Assembly (NCBI RefSeq): GCF_001874625.1
Contig: NZ_CP017671.1
Location: forward strand, 3,472,001-3,536,000
Direction: 5' to 3'
Length of the DNA stretch: 64,000 nucleotides
DNA from: Providencia rettgeri
GTDB lineage: Bacteria; Pseudomonadota; Gammaproteobacteria; Enterobacterales; Enterobacteriaceae
Under the pieces are notes generated by a model. It was not told where the DNA came from and searched no databases. It saw only the letters and a program-made list of their open reading frames with translations. A program made the translations under genes and the position numbers. Shown piece by piece: positions 34,788 through 43,969 of the stretch. Every line of letters starts with the position of its first letter. Positions within the stretch are counted from its first letter, which is position 1.

Positions 34788-35133
34788 AAAAGAAGCAGCA
34801 GAAATAATTGGTATAACTGAAAACACGCTATCACAGTGGTGCAAGCAAGGAATGATCGCATTCACAAAGAAAAACCCGCTAAAGAAAAACTCCCCTTACT
34901 TATTCACTAGGTCGGCATGTATTGCAGCGGCCAATAAATCAATTCACACTATACCAGTGAACACTGGTGAGACAGGAGAAAGGAAACCATGTCAATATTC
35001 CAAAGAGGAAAAATCTGGTACGGGGACTACACGACGCCAAGCGGCAAGCGTATCAAGGAGTCTCTTGGCACAACGAACAAGAAGCAAGCACAGGAGCTAC
35101 ACGACAAACGAAAGTCTGAATTGTGGCGCATAG
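34762..35133 (+). CDS. Excisionase-like helix-turn-helix protein
   Basis: A 123-residue protein. Residues 5-50 ([32 protein letters not shown]) form a MerR/Xis-type winged helix. It would direct integrase to excision. Its last 48 codons overlap the integrase gene in another frame. Lambda xis and int also overlap, but this overlap (145 bases) is long, and the C-terminal part looks compositionally odd, so only the N-terminal domain may matter. Confidence 0.65.
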   Translation: MVTGITISRKEAAEIIGITENTLSQWCKQGMIAFTKKNPLKKNSPYLFTRSACIAAANKSIHTIPVNTGETGERKPCQYSKEEKSGTGTTRRQAASVSRSLLAQRTRSKHRSYTTNESLNCGA

Positions 35134-36146
35134 AAAAGCTCGGTGACTTCCCTGATGTCACATTTGAGGAGGCGATTATTCGTTGGATAGAGGAGAAAGC
35201 CGATAAAAAATCACTGGATGATGATAAAGGTCGGCTTTCCTTTTGGTTAGATCACTTCGAAGGTGTGAAGCTGAAAGATATTACAGAAGCAAAAATTTAT
35301 GCAGCTGTAAGCAAGATGAGAAACAGGAAGGTTAGAGAACGATGGGAAAAGCAAGCTGAAGCAGCTAAGCGTAAGGGAAAGGAAATCCCTGCTTATTCAG
35401 AAGCCCAAGTAACCACAGCCACCAAAGCAAAGCATTTGGCAATTATGAAGTCATTGCTAAGAACTGCTGAGAGAGAATGGAAATGGCTGGAAAAGTCACC
35501 AGTTATTAAAGTGCCAACAGTGAGAGAAAAGCGGGTTCGGTGGTTAGAACATCACGAAGCGCAAAGGCTGATCCGTGAATGCCCTGAACCACTGAAATCC
35601 GTAGTTATATTTGCATTGGCTACTGGACTGCGACGTTCCAACATAATCAATTTAGAGTGGAATCAGATTGATATGCAAAGAAAAGTCGCTTGGATAAATC
35701 CAGAGGAAAGCAAATCAGGTCAGGCTATCGGTGTTGCATTGAATGATACATCTTGTCAGGTTCTTAAGGAACAAATAGGAAACCATCACAAATGGGTATT
35801 TGTTCACACTGAATCCAAAAAGAGACCAGACGGAACATTAACGCCAAGCGTCAGAAAAATGCGAGTTGATTCTAACACAGCATGGAGAGCCGCACTGAAA
35901 AGAGCAGGAATAGAAAACTTCCGCTTTCATGACTTGCGGCATACATGGGCGAGTTGGTTAATTCAGTCTGGCGTCCCACTTTCAGTTTTACAGGAAATGG
36001 GCGGATGGGAATCAGTTGATATGGTGAGAAGATATGCACACTTAGCACCTAATCATTTAACTGAACATGCGAAGCAAATAGACACTATTTTCGGTACTTG
36101 CGTCCCAAATACGTCCCAGTTAGCAAAAGTGGAGAATTTTAAATGA
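34989..36146 (+). CDS. int: Tyrosine integrase (Sf6/HK620-like)
   Basis: A 385-residue site-specific recombinase. [20 protein letters not shown] is the N-terminal arm-binding domain typical of Sf6-type integrases. Catalytic residues: Arg in [18 protein letters not shown] (H-x-x-R), and Tyr in MVRRYAHL. It ends 21 bases before the tRNA-Arg fragment that forms its attachment site. It should insert the phage into the 3' end of a tRNA-Arg(UCU) gene. Confidence 0.95.
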   Translation: MSIFQRGKIWYGDYTTPSGKRIKESLGTTNKKQAQELHDKRKSELWRIEKLGDFPDVTFEEAIIRWIEEKADKKSLDDDKGRLSFWLDHFEGVKLKDITEAKIYAAVSKMRNRKVRERWEKQAEAAKRKGKEIPAYSEAQVTTATKAKHLAIMKSLLRTAEREWKWLEKSPVIKVPTVREKRVRWLEHHEAQRLIRECPEPLKSVVIFALATGLRRSNIINLEWNQIDMQRKVAWINPEESKSGQAIGVALNDTSCQVLKEQIGNHHKWVFVHTESKKRPDGTLTPSVRKMRVDSNTAWRAALKRAGIENFRFHDLRHTWASWLIQSGVPLSVLQEMGGWESVDMVRRYAHLAPNHLTEHAKQIDTIFGTCVPNTSQLAKVENFK

Positions 36147-36167
36147 TGGTAAGTGATTGAAAATTAA

Positions 36168-36213
36168 TGGTACGCCCTACAGGATTCGAACCTGTGACCT
36201 ACGGCTTAGAAGG
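36168..36213 (-). other. Attachment-site core: 3' fragment of tRNA-Arg(UCU)
   Basis: Read on the minus strand, it gives an anticodon loop CTTCTAA, a T arm CAGGTTCGAATCCTG and a 3' end ending CCA at 36168. It closely resembles the 3' half of argU. The 5' half (D arm, acceptor strand) is absent beyond 36213, so this is an att duplicate and not a working tRNA. It lies between the integrase genes of two prophages. Confidence 0.85.
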
Positions 36214-36226
36214 GCGTTACAGCTTG

Positions 36227-36325
36227 ATTTCATTGAGTTTTATATGATTTCATAATATTTCATCCAATTGATTTTTAAGGCTTTATATAGCTTGCATGAT
36301 TTCACCTAGTTTCATATCATTTCGT
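36227..36325. repeat. Helically phased ATTTCAT repeats (arm-type sites?)
   Basis: Six copies of ATTTCAT or one-mismatch variants start at 36227, 36247, 36257, 36299, 36309 and 36319. The spacings (20, 10, 42, 10, 10) are close to whole helical turns. They lie upstream of the second integrase and next to the att core, so they may be integrase arm sites or repressor sites. Confidence 0.6.
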
Positions 36326-36327
36326 CA

Positions 36328-36351
36328 TTACTTGACCCGTTACTTGACCCG
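36328..36351. repeat. Tandem 12-bp repeat
   Basis: TTACTTGACCCG occurs twice head to tail (36328-36339 and 36340-36351), 26 bases before the second integrase start. It may be a regulatory or recombination site; the purpose is unknown. Confidence 0.7.
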
Positions 36352-36377
36352 TAACCAACCTGCAACGGAATTACTAA

Positions 36378-37601
36378 ATGGCAAGCGTATTACTAACAGA
36401 CAGTAAAATACGAGGATTGAAGCCTAAGAAATCTGCGTACTATACTTGGCAAGCATCAGCGACTAGGGGTACAGGCAGACTTGGTGTAAAAACATATCCA
36501 TCAGGAAGAAAGGTTTTCGTTTACCGTTACTTCAAAGATGGAAAAGAGAAATTTATTTCACTTGGTGACTACCCAAATTTATCATTAGCTGATGCCGCTG
36601 TAAAATCTGTAGCTGCCGCTGCAGAAGCATCATCACCTGAAAAAATTAAATATGAGCATGCAACTGTAAAGCAACTCTTTGACGACTACATTGAAGATCA
36701 GAAGCGACAAGGTAAGCGTTCGTACGATAAAACGCAAAATAGGCTAAATCAGGTTTTAGAAAGCAAGCATATAAATCCATCCATGGCTGCTAAAGATGTT
36801 ACTCCCGATCATATTAAAAGAATACTATCTGAGTTTATTAATCGCGGTGCATTGGCTGGTTCAAACAAGGTTAGGGCTAATTTACATGCAGTGTTTAATT
36901 TCGGCCTATTTGCTGACAATGACCCAGCAAAAATTAACGAACGAGTTATTTACGGTTTAGATAGAAACCCTGTTGCAGTTGTCCCTAGACAAAAAGGTGC
37001 CGACAAAGCATTAGATAGATTCTTGTCATGGGATGAATTAAAACACTTGCTGGAGTTATTTAATAAGCCTAGCAATGAATGTCCTATTAATCCCGACTAT
37101 GCTAGGTTATTTTTATTCTGTGTTTACGCTGCTGGACAAAGGCCGTGGGAAATAATAGCTAACACTCGGGATAATTGGGATAAAAAGAATAATACATTGA
37201 CTGTACCTCCGCATATTTCAAAAACAGAGGACTATCACGTAATACCGTTAACAAAACCTGCTATCGATATTTTAAATATTCAGGAATTGTTATACCCAAC
37301 ATCCAGTTTTCTATTCCCTGCTGATACTCAAGAAGGCCATTTATTAACATCGGAGTACGCAAAACAATTAAATAAGTTTTGCAAGCGTAATGAGTTTGAA
37401 AAATTTACACCAAGGGATATAAGACGGACATTTAAAACATTGGCTGGGGAAATGGGGATAAGCTCAGAAATGAGGGATATGGTACAAAACCATAAAAGAC
37501 CAGGAGTGTCTAAAAAACACTATGATAGATATGATTACTTAAGGGAAAAACGCGAAATTCTCGACGCTTGGCACGAAAAGCTATCTTCTTTGTTTGACTA
37601 A
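36378..37601 (+). CDS. DUF4102-type tyrosine integrase of prophage 2
   Basis: A 407-residue integrase with the N-terminal DUF4102 arm-binding domain (MASVLLTDSKIRGLKPKKSA; GRKVFVYRYFKDGKEKFISLG). Catalytic residues: Arg in AAGQRPWEI, Arg in PRDIRRTFKT and Tyr in KKHYDRYDY. The family is usual in P4-like islands and many prophages. It starts next to the att region and reads inward, then meets the tail-fibre gene tail to tail over a shared terminator. Confidence 0.93.
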   Translation: MASVLLTDSKIRGLKPKKSAYYTWQASATRGTGRLGVKTYPSGRKVFVYRYFKDGKEKFISLGDYPNLSLADAAVKSVAAAAEASSPEKIKYEHATVKQLFDDYIEDQKRQGKRSYDKTQNRLNQVLESKHINPSMAAKDVTPDHIKRILSEFINRGALAGSNKVRANLHAVFNFGLFADNDPAKINERVIYGLDRNPVAVVPRQKGADKALDRFLSWDELKHLLELFNKPSNECPINPDYARLFLFCVYAAGQRPWEIIANTRDNWDKKNNTLTVPPHISKTEDYHVIPLTKPAIDILNIQELLYPTSSFLFPADTQEGHLLTSEYAKQLNKFCKRNEFEKFTPRDIRRTFKTLAGEMGISSEMRDMVQNHKRPGVSKKHYDRYDYLREKREILDAWHEKLSSLFD

Positions 37602-37607
37602 CGTTCT

Positions 37608-37648
37608 AAAAATGCGCCAACCACTCGAGCTGGCGCATTAGTTTTTAT
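37608..37648. terminator. Bidirectional terminator between int and tail fibre
   Basis: TGCGCCA (37613-37619) and TGGCGCA (37631-37637) form a 7-bp stem with T-rich runs on both sides, so it can end both the integrase transcript and the late operon. Confidence 0.85.
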
Positions 37649-38712
37649 TGTTGCTCTACCTGTTCCGCCGCTTCCTGCTCTGCCCTTTCCGCTTCCTCTG
37701 CTGCACGTTTAGCTTCTTCTTGCGCTAATCGCTCTGCTTCTAGCTTAGCGAGTCTCTGTGCTTCAGCTTGCTTCTGATTGTATAGTGAGTTAGGTGGCAT
37801 TTCGACACGCATGTCTATCCAGCGCGATTCAGGTACGTCGCAAGGCTCGTAGTTTTCGAAGTAAACAGGCACGCCTTCTTCATCAAAGTGCTTAATGCGC
37901 CTGTTCTGGAAACGCTCTGGCATATCTGCGTTCTGTTGGTGGAAAACAAAAACTTCAATATCACCATCAGGTCTCACCTCGTAATCAATGAGAACCATGT
38001 TTTTACCGTTATGGTCTTGAGGAATGACAAAGCCGTTATTGATACCCCATGCACCATCTGCATTAAAACCCACAACACCTTTAATGAGGTAATGGCCAAC
38101 ACCAAGGTGCTCCATTTCAACGCCTTCAGATTCGTCGTTAAGCTCAATGTTATCAGCGAAGAGTTTTACCACCGGGGATGCAGCTTTTAAGTTGCCGTTA
38201 GTGTCTTTAGTGGTATTTGTCACATTATAGTTTTCAATCCATGCAGACCACACGTTTTCACTTCTAAATCTAGTCCCTATGCTGCCGTTAGCCTTTGCTT
38301 GAATTTGCAAAACCATGCCCGTTCCTGAGCCCCCGCCATTTCTGGCCGCTGAAATGCAGGGTGATGTTTGATTGAATGTATTCAATGAACCCGCCCCTGA
38401 AGCACCGTAAAATCCACTCGTTTCTAAGCTATTCATATCACCTACGGTTGGCGCAGTTGCTGCGACACTCGCAATAGCACCAATGCCAAAGTCTCGCACA
38501 TGCATTAGTGTTCCTGTTTTATCTTGAAAGTAGTGCTGGTACCATGTCGAATTAGTTCTGTAATTGATAAACGGTTTTGGTACTAATGCCCCTGCTTTGA
38601 GTTGCAACACGCTTGCATCTTTCCCAACAGTAAAATTTGTACCCGTAACAGATAAATCACCTGAAACTTCGCCTCCCGTTTTATCAAGCTTCCCATCGAG
38701 CTGCTTATCCAT
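37645..38712 (-). CDS. Tail fibre, distal part (in frame with upstream part)
   Basis: A 355-residue protein starting MDKQLDGKLDKTGGEVSGDL, a repeat typical of phage side-tail fibres, followed by beta-rich receptor-binding regions and a conserved DVPESRWIDMRVEMPPNS before a C-terminal A/E/K/Q coiled coil. It starts directly after the TAA that ends 38713-39105, in the same frame, and has no ribosome site. It therefore looks like the distal part of one fibre split by an in-frame stop, or a gene made by readthrough or reinitiation. Confidence 0.8.
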   Translation of the reverse strand: MDKQLDGKLDKTGGEVSGDLSVTGTNFTVGKDASVLQLKAGALVPKPFINYRTNSTWYQHYFQDKTGTLMHVRDFGIGAIASVAATAPTVGDMNSLETSGFYGASGAGSLNTFNQTSPCISAARNGGGSGTGMVLQIQAKANGSIGTRFRSENVWSAWIENYNVTNTTKDTNGNLKAASPVVKLFADNIELNDESEGVEMEHLGVGHYLIKGVVGFNADGAWGINNGFVIPQDHNGKNMVLIDYEVRPDGDIEVFVFHQQNADMPERFQNRRIKHFDEEGVPVYFENYEPCDVPESRWIDMRVEMPPNSLYNQKQAEAQRLAKLEAERLAQEEAKRAAEEAERAEQEAAEQVEQQ

Positions 38713-39105
38713 TTATTTTGTGGTGCGTAGCTGCTGAGTGGTTTGGTCGGGCAATGTGACCGTGATAATGCCTTGTTCTGTCATCCAGCGCGTCAGTATG
38801 TCGCTGAACTGCACATTTGAACCATTCATGGACACTATCTTATTCATTGCATCTGAAACAGAGTGAACCATGGTGGTGAGAATGACGTATTTCGCATCTT
38901 TGGCTGCTGTAGGGAATGGGAAGTTAAGCGTTAATTCCGTATCAGATTGAATCGATTGAATGCTGTTGTTGTGAACTGTGGCGCCGATTTGAATTTGTAT
39001 CGCTTGCTCTGCAGAGACACGATTAATGTTATTGAGCCATTTTGTGCCCACTCCAGTTAATTTTGTGCTGTTTGCTGTTGTTGTAACTGTGCCCGTACTG
39101 TACAT
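38713..39105 (-). CDS. Tail fibre, proximal part
   Basis: A 130-residue protein (MYSTGTVTTTANSTKLTGVG) whose sequence, with the motifs GVGTKWLNNIN and AIQIQIGATVHNNSIQSI, matches the virion-attachment start of lambdoid side-tail fibres. It ends LRTTK-stop directly before the next ATG in the same frame. Without the TAA the two parts would give a single fibre of about 486 codons. Confidence 0.8.
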   Translation of the reverse strand: MYSTGTVTTTANSTKLTGVGTKWLNNINRVSAEQAIQIQIGATVHNNSIQSIQSDTELTLNFPFPTAAKDAKYVILTTMVHSVSDAMNKIVSMNGSNVQFSDILTRWMTEQGIITVTLPDQTTQQLRTTK

Positions 39106-39129
39106 GTTATTTCCTCGAAATTTGGACGT

Positions 39130-39153
39130 AAAAAAACCGCAATTAAGCGGTTT
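39130..39153 (-). terminator. Terminator after gene J
   Basis: On the minus strand: AAACCGC-TTAATT-GCGGTTT then T tract, between J and the tail-fibre gene. It would limit fibre expression relative to upstream tail genes. Confidence 0.8.
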
Positions 39154-39170
39154 ATTGATTATTCTGTGGT

Positions 39171-42100
39171 TTAAATTGTTAGTGCTTTGACAGTCGATGT
39201 ACCAACTTTGAAAACCTCCACTCTCTTAAGATTTGAGTAGCTTAAAACAACTCTTGCTGTTGCGTTTGTGTTTGGGTCGTTTTTTGTGGACACTGCACGA
39301 ATATAGATATAACTCTTGCCGCCTCGTGGGGCGATAGGCAATTGAATAGGGCCTGCATTGACAGTTAAATTAAGCCCACCATTTCCTAAATATTTTCCTG
39401 TTTCACTGTATGCAAGCGCAACCCCTCCACTCCCATCATCAACGCCGACTTGAATCCGAATATATGCAGAGTATTGCCAACCCCCCTCTACTCTGTCCAT
39501 TTTCAAGCTACATGCCAAATCAGCATCAAATACTCGGCTAAAAATTTCAGAGTTGATTTCAACTGCTTTTATCCAGCCTGTGTTTAGTGTTCCAACATGC
39601 AGCGTTGCATCATGAACTGTCCCTGTAATTTTCGTTGCTGTTGAATAATACACGTCCCCCAATATTTCTTTTGCATCAACGGTACCACTAAAATAACCAT
39701 CAGCCCCCTCAATACGCCCCCTGAAAACGGCATTATTGAACTCAGCATCACCTTCTTTATCAATTTTCCAGCCACTCTTACCTGCTTTGTAACCATTGGC
39801 TTGAATGACATTGCCAATCTTGGCATTGGTTATTGAGCCATCCTCGATATACGTTGGACCTAAAAACACTTGATTATTTTTTATTGCAAATGGGGTTTCC
39901 ATTTTCCCGCTTACATTATTAAAAATAGCAAACGTGTCTGCACTGAAACCAATTAACGTCTCAACTTTCCCGTTTTTAACGCTAGCTCCCATCATGAACT
40001 TGGCGTCATAGTATTGGCCATTCCAATTAATACCGGTCTTAATTGTGTAAATCGCAGAGCCATTCCCTTCGTGATCGAAAACAGTTTGCCCCCGCAACTC
40101 AATTGCAGCTTTGTTATCACCTATTTCTGATTTAATGAGTTCGTTAACTTCCGCTTGTGACTTCTGGTTATCAGCGACAACTTTTTGTAATGAGTTGATA
40201 CTTGAATTCATAGCGCCATATTGAGCATCAAGTTGTTCCACTTTTTGCGCCAAGGCATGCGTTTCAGTCGCTATAACAGTTTCCACACGTCGAATGGAAG
40301 CCTTCACACTCAACACTTCTATGCCTTGAATATCATGCTGAACTTGCAATTGACCAACTGCCTCAACGGTTGCCCCTTCAATATTGGCTACCGTTTGCTG
40401 CAGACTCGAAATTGAGGCTTCGGTTTCTTCGAAGCGGGATTCTGTTAAAGCTTTCTCCGTTGTCATCGCTTCATCAAGGCTTGTCGTCGTTTCTGATAGC
40501 TCATTGATGCTCGCTTTAGTTTCGTTGTATTGGCTCTGCTGAGTTTGCTTAACCTGCGTGACGGTTTTATCTAAATCAGCAATTGCACTCTTGTGCTCAG
40601 TCACAACGCTGCTAACTTCAGATAGCTCACGACCTTGCTCGGTTAACTGACCTTGTAGCGCCTCATCGCCGAGGTTAATTTCAGCACGTAGCTGTTCTTC
40701 AGACTTTGCAATCGCTTCACCCTGTTGAGCCTGAACCTCCTTAATCGTGGTAATCGCGCCTTCTGCGTCATTGAGACGTGCATCAATTTGTACTTTATCT
40801 TCCGCTCGCGCTTCTGTTTCAGTGGCTAAGGCTGTCTCCGTACGGATAATACGGGCACGCGAGACTAAGCTTTCATTATGCAGCGAAAGAAACTGCGCTT
40901 GGGTTTGTCCTATGGCCTCCACTAAGGCTTTGTTATCATCCGTTGTGACTTGCCCTAGGTGTGTTAGATACCCTCTCATTTCGCCAAACTCAGCAACAAC
41001 AGACGCTTCATGTTTTGCTTGAGCCTTTTCCAAATCAGTGGTAGCGGTAGCGATATCCGTTACACGGCCTTTAATCGTACCGACTTCATCGTTAGTCTCA
41101 CCTAAATCAGCACGAACTTGCCTAATATCCTCTGCGAAAGCTTCATTTGATTTTGCTAGCGCATTTTGAACATTCAGAACATCAGCAGCCGTATGTTCAA
41201 ATTGAGCCGCAACTTCTTGCTGGTACTTTGCCTGAGAGGTAGTGAAGTCAGCTTGAACTTGCTCTAACTGCTTAATTGACGCTTTACCTTTAGCGGATTC
41301 CTCCTTGAGCTCATAGTAATTTTCAGTAGACATCTGGGTTACCGTCATCACGGCTTCATTAACCGCCTCTAATTCGCGATCAATACTGATAACTTTTTGC
41401 CTAAAGTCGTCACTATCAATTTTTAAATCAGTGAGGTTATCTTTATTGAAGTCGATTTGCTCCTGCATTCGCTGGCCAGCTTCATTGCTGAGGAAATTAT
41501 TACCCAATTCGTCAATCATATCCTTTGGCGTTCCGTCAGCCTTTCCTACGGCTTCAACAAACGGTGACTTGCCATAGCTGTTAACCGTACGAACATAAAA
41601 CCAATAATTAGTATCGGCTTTTAAATTCTCCTTAGTCCAGAATTGCCCCTGCCCTTGGCGGTTGGCTTTTGTGGTGACTTCGGTGTCATTCGTGCTGGCC
41701 AGTTTTTTGTCGCTAAACCAAAACTCAAACGTATAACCATGCTGTGCGGTTTCGCCACCGTGCGGAATGCAGGTCAGAGAGAACATACCACCGACCATTT
41801 CAACGCTGACTGGTTTAGGTGGAGCTTGGATATCAAAATCAACAATGGCAGGGGCAGACATTGCGCCAGCCGCATTAATAGAACGAACCTCCGCACGATA
41901 AGAACCACGCACAAGGCCTGATAAATCTACTCTGTCTTGTGGCACCTGAATGGACTGAATAACTTTGCCATTTTCAATGATGTTTACTGTGTTATAGCGA
42001 ACATCAGCAGCAGCTGATTGCCAGCTCAAAAACCCTTGGACGACTTCACCAATATTCGTGGCCACAAAAGCAAGGTTAAGCGGTGGCGCTACCCCACCAG

Positions 42101-43481
42101 TGGGTAAAACCGTGAATGGGGGTCGAACAAAAGGCTTACCTATAATGTCTTCATAAATATAAGCTCCGTCCTCCTCGAGGAGAATATCAACGCCCTCTTG
42201 CGGGTGAAACTTCCATTCAGCAACACGAAATTCAAGGTTTTGAATACCAATTTGAGGCAGGTTTAATAAAATCACCTCTCCTGGTCTGTAGGCGTAACCA
42301 TCCATATTCATCCGTAATTGAACACGACGCCCTGCCCGTTTTTTACGTAGATATAAATTAGAGAGACGTGCCGCTTGGTATGGGCTAGTGACAAAGCGGT
42401 AATCCATATTCTCTTTGATTTCTAACCCATCTTCTTCAATCCATTCATCAACAATAACAGGCTCAAAATCGGTTTTAATGTACTGCTGCTCTGCATCGAC
42501 AAACGTACCGTAAATGGCGTTAGTTGCGTCACGTAGCGCCAGTTCTGGTGTGATATTAACGGTATCGATGATTTGATTGGGTTCAATGCGTAATACTGCT
42601 GGACCATTATAAGCCTGCATCAAAATGCCGTGCTTGCCCGCAACATAAGTCGGCTCAGCAGCAATGCATTTATGCATGTGATCCAGAATTGCTGATGGAG
42701 ACTCAGAAAGTTCATAGGCCCCATTAATCGTATAGCGAGGCTCTGTGTTGCCTTCGGGCGTTGTTACCGGTTCGCTACATAAATCAGCCGCAACTTTGAA
42801 CGCATTAAAATCAATATCTGAATCGGGTACACCCAAATAGCTACGGTAAAAATCAAGAATAATTAATGCCCCGTTATTGCTCCAAGCCGTTTTATTTGTG
42901 CGCGGATCATAGACAGGCTTCCCCCACACTTCGACTTTGATGTTAGGAACGCCGTATGGGAATTTTTCAGCATCGTATTTCAGAGTTAAACGTAGCCATG
43001 CCAAACCATCGCCTATCATATCCGATTTCCACGATGGCGCATTTTTCAACAAGTAAGGGTCACAGTCCGTTCGGCTATTGTGAAACTCATAAGCCGCTTT
43101 ATCACCAAAGGTACCGATTAAATCATCGTTCAACCAAATCTGGCCAATACGGTCAACTTTATGAGCAGCAATGGCTAATGCCATGAATAATCGTTCATTT
43201 TCTGTTTGGTCGCCCTTTTCTTCTTCGGCGAAAAACAGTAACCCAGAACACACAGTTTTCCCCACGATAATCGTTTCTGGTGCAACCGCAGAACGTAACA
43301 TTTGTTTTCGCTCAGATTGGTCGCGGTACTGCATTGCAGGTATTTTATCTTGAAAAATAAACGTACCTGCAGCCTGAACAGCTATCCCTGCAACGATTAA
43401 TGCGGTACCTAATCCCCCCGTAGCAATAACACCCGCAACCATTAAGCCAGCAGAAACGATATTGGTGACTGTCTTACCCAT
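39171..43481 (-). CDS. Host-specificity protein J (tail tip/central fibre)
   Basis: A 1436-residue protein with an N-terminal hydrophobic segment (GLMVAGVIATGGLGTALIVA), then the phage_tail_3/J-like baseplate domains to about residue 450, fibronectin-type III repeats (about 460-650), a long coiled-coil region (about 670-1120, rich in A/E/Q/T), and a C-terminal domain with the DUF1983-like IGFSADTFAIFNNVSGK block. It forms the tail tip and binds the receptor. It follows the DUF6950-like gene by 1 base. Confidence 0.93.
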   Translation of the reverse strand: MGKTVTNIVSAGLMVAGVIATGGLGTALIVAGIAVQAAGTFIFQDKIPAMQYRDQSERKQMLRSAVAPETIIVGKTVCSGLLFFAEEEKGDQTENERLFMALAIAAHKVDRIGQIWLNDDLIGTFGDKAAYEFHNSRTDCDPYLLKNAPSWKSDMIGDGLAWLRLTLKYDAEKFPYGVPNIKVEVWGKPVYDPRTNKTAWSNNGALIILDFYRSYLGVPDSDIDFNAFKVAADLCSEPVTTPEGNTEPRYTINGAYELSESPSAILDHMHKCIAAEPTYVAGKHGILMQAYNGPAVLRIEPNQIIDTVNITPELALRDATNAIYGTFVDAEQQYIKTDFEPVIVDEWIEEDGLEIKENMDYRFVTSPYQAARLSNLYLRKKRAGRRVQLRMNMDGYAYRPGEVILLNLPQIGIQNLEFRVAEWKFHPQEGVDILLEEDGAYIYEDIIGKPFVRPPFTVLPTGGVAPPLNLAFVATNIGEVVQGFLSWQSAAADVRYNTVNIIENGKVIQSIQVPQDRVDLSGLVRGSYRAEVRSINAAGAMSAPAIVDFDIQAPPKPVSVEMVGGMFSLTCIPHGGETAQHGYTFEFWFSDKKLASTNDTEVTTKANRQGQGQFWTKENLKADTNYWFYVRTVNSYGKSPFVEAVGKADGTPKDMIDELGNNFLSNEAGQRMQEQIDFNKDNLTDLKIDSDDFRQKVISIDRELEAVNEAVMTVTQMSTENYYELKEESAKGKASIKQLEQVQADFTTSQAKYQQEVAAQFEHTAADVLNVQNALAKSNEAFAEDIRQVRADLGETNDEVGTIKGRVTDIATATTDLEKAQAKHEASVVAEFGEMRGYLTHLGQVTTDDNKALVEAIGQTQAQFLSLHNESLVSRARIIRTETALATETEARAEDKVQIDARLNDAEGAITTIKEVQAQQGEAIAKSEEQLRAEINLGDEALQGQLTEQGRELSEVSSVVTEHKSAIADLDKTVTQVKQTQQSQYNETKASINELSETTTSLDEAMTTEKALTESRFEETEASISSLQQTVANIEGATVEAVGQLQVQHDIQGIEVLSVKASIRRVETVIATETHALAQKVEQLDAQYGAMNSSINSLQKVVADNQKSQAEVNELIKSEIGDNKAAIELRGQTVFDHEGNGSAIYTIKTGINWNGQYYDAKFMMGASVKNGKVETLIGFSADTFAIFNNVSGKMETPFAIKNNQVFLGPTYIEDGSITNAKIGNVIQANGYKAGKSGWKIDKEGDAEFNNAVFRGRIEGADGYFSGTVDAKEILGDVYYSTATKITGTVHDATLHVGTLNTGWIKAVEINSEIFSRVFDADLACSLKMDRVEGGWQYSAYIRIQVGVDDGSGGVALAYSETGKYLGNGGLNLTVNAGPIQLPIAPRGGKSYIYIRAVSTKNDPNTNATARVVLSYSNLKRVEVFKVGTSTVKALTI

Positions 43482-43880
43482 TTATTCGACCCTCCACGCT
43501 TTAACTGGTTGAAAATTAACAGGGCGTGCGCCGTCATCCGTTACAGCCCATATTTTATTCGCCCACAGAACACCAAGGGTTTTCCCGTCATCTCCGTTGA
43601 ACATAACAATATCGCCGCGCATTGCATCAATTGGGGCTATTTCTTGAAAGAAGCCTGATAGACCAGTTTCCAGATCCCCAAAATCGGACTTTAAAACTCG
43701 CATAGCCCCTGATTTTGTCTTATAGCGACCACGAACTTTTTCAGCAATATCAATACCGCAAACAGCAATTGCGCAATCCGCAGCAAATAAACAACAGTCA
43801 TGTTCACCCCATGAAAAAGGCTTATGCATCGCTTGTTGTAGGGTTTCAGGTAGTTGAGATGTCCAGTTTGAGTGTCGCAT
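43482..43880 (-). CDS. Tail-tip NlpC-like protein (DUF6950)
   Basis: A 132-residue protein with WGEHDCCLFAADCAI, the Cys-containing active-site-like segment of the DUF6950 family, related to the NlpC/P60 peptidases encoded next to J in lambdoid and GTA tails. Probably a structural or peptidoglycan-cleaving tail-tip part. The catalytic His could be that in the HDCC motif, but the triad is not complete by eye. Confidence 0.8.
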   Translation of the reverse strand: MRHSNWTSQLPETLQQAMHKPFSWGEHDCCLFAADCAIAVCGIDIAEKVRGRYKTKSGAMRVLKSDFGDLETGLSGFFQEIAPIDAMRGDIVMFNGDDGKTLGVLWANKIWAVTDDGARPVNFQPVKAWRVE

Positions 43881-43896
43881 TGCTGATCTCCGCGCA

Positions 43897-43920
43897 TAAA
43901 AAAACCCGCCGAAGCAGGTT
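43897..43920 (-). terminator. Terminator of the membrane moron
   Basis: On the minus strand: AACCTGC-TTCG-GCGGGTT followed by T's, just after the gene at 43970-44824. It would isolate that gene, and late transcripts would need antitermination to reach J. Confidence 0.8.
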
Positions 43921-43969
43921 TATGTATTAAATTGATTTAAAAAAGGTTATAGGTGTTATCGCCCAGATC

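Noticed and set aside
36168-36215. Complete tRNA-Arg gene
   Set aside because: Only the 3' half is present. Sequence beyond 36213 has no D arm or 5' acceptor strand, although four of five anticodon-stem pairs happen to be kept.
40747-41022. Plus-strand open frames opposite gene J and the tape measure
   Set aside because: They lie wholly antisense to long, well-supported tail genes, have no convincing ribosome sites and show Ala/Ser-rich shadow composition.
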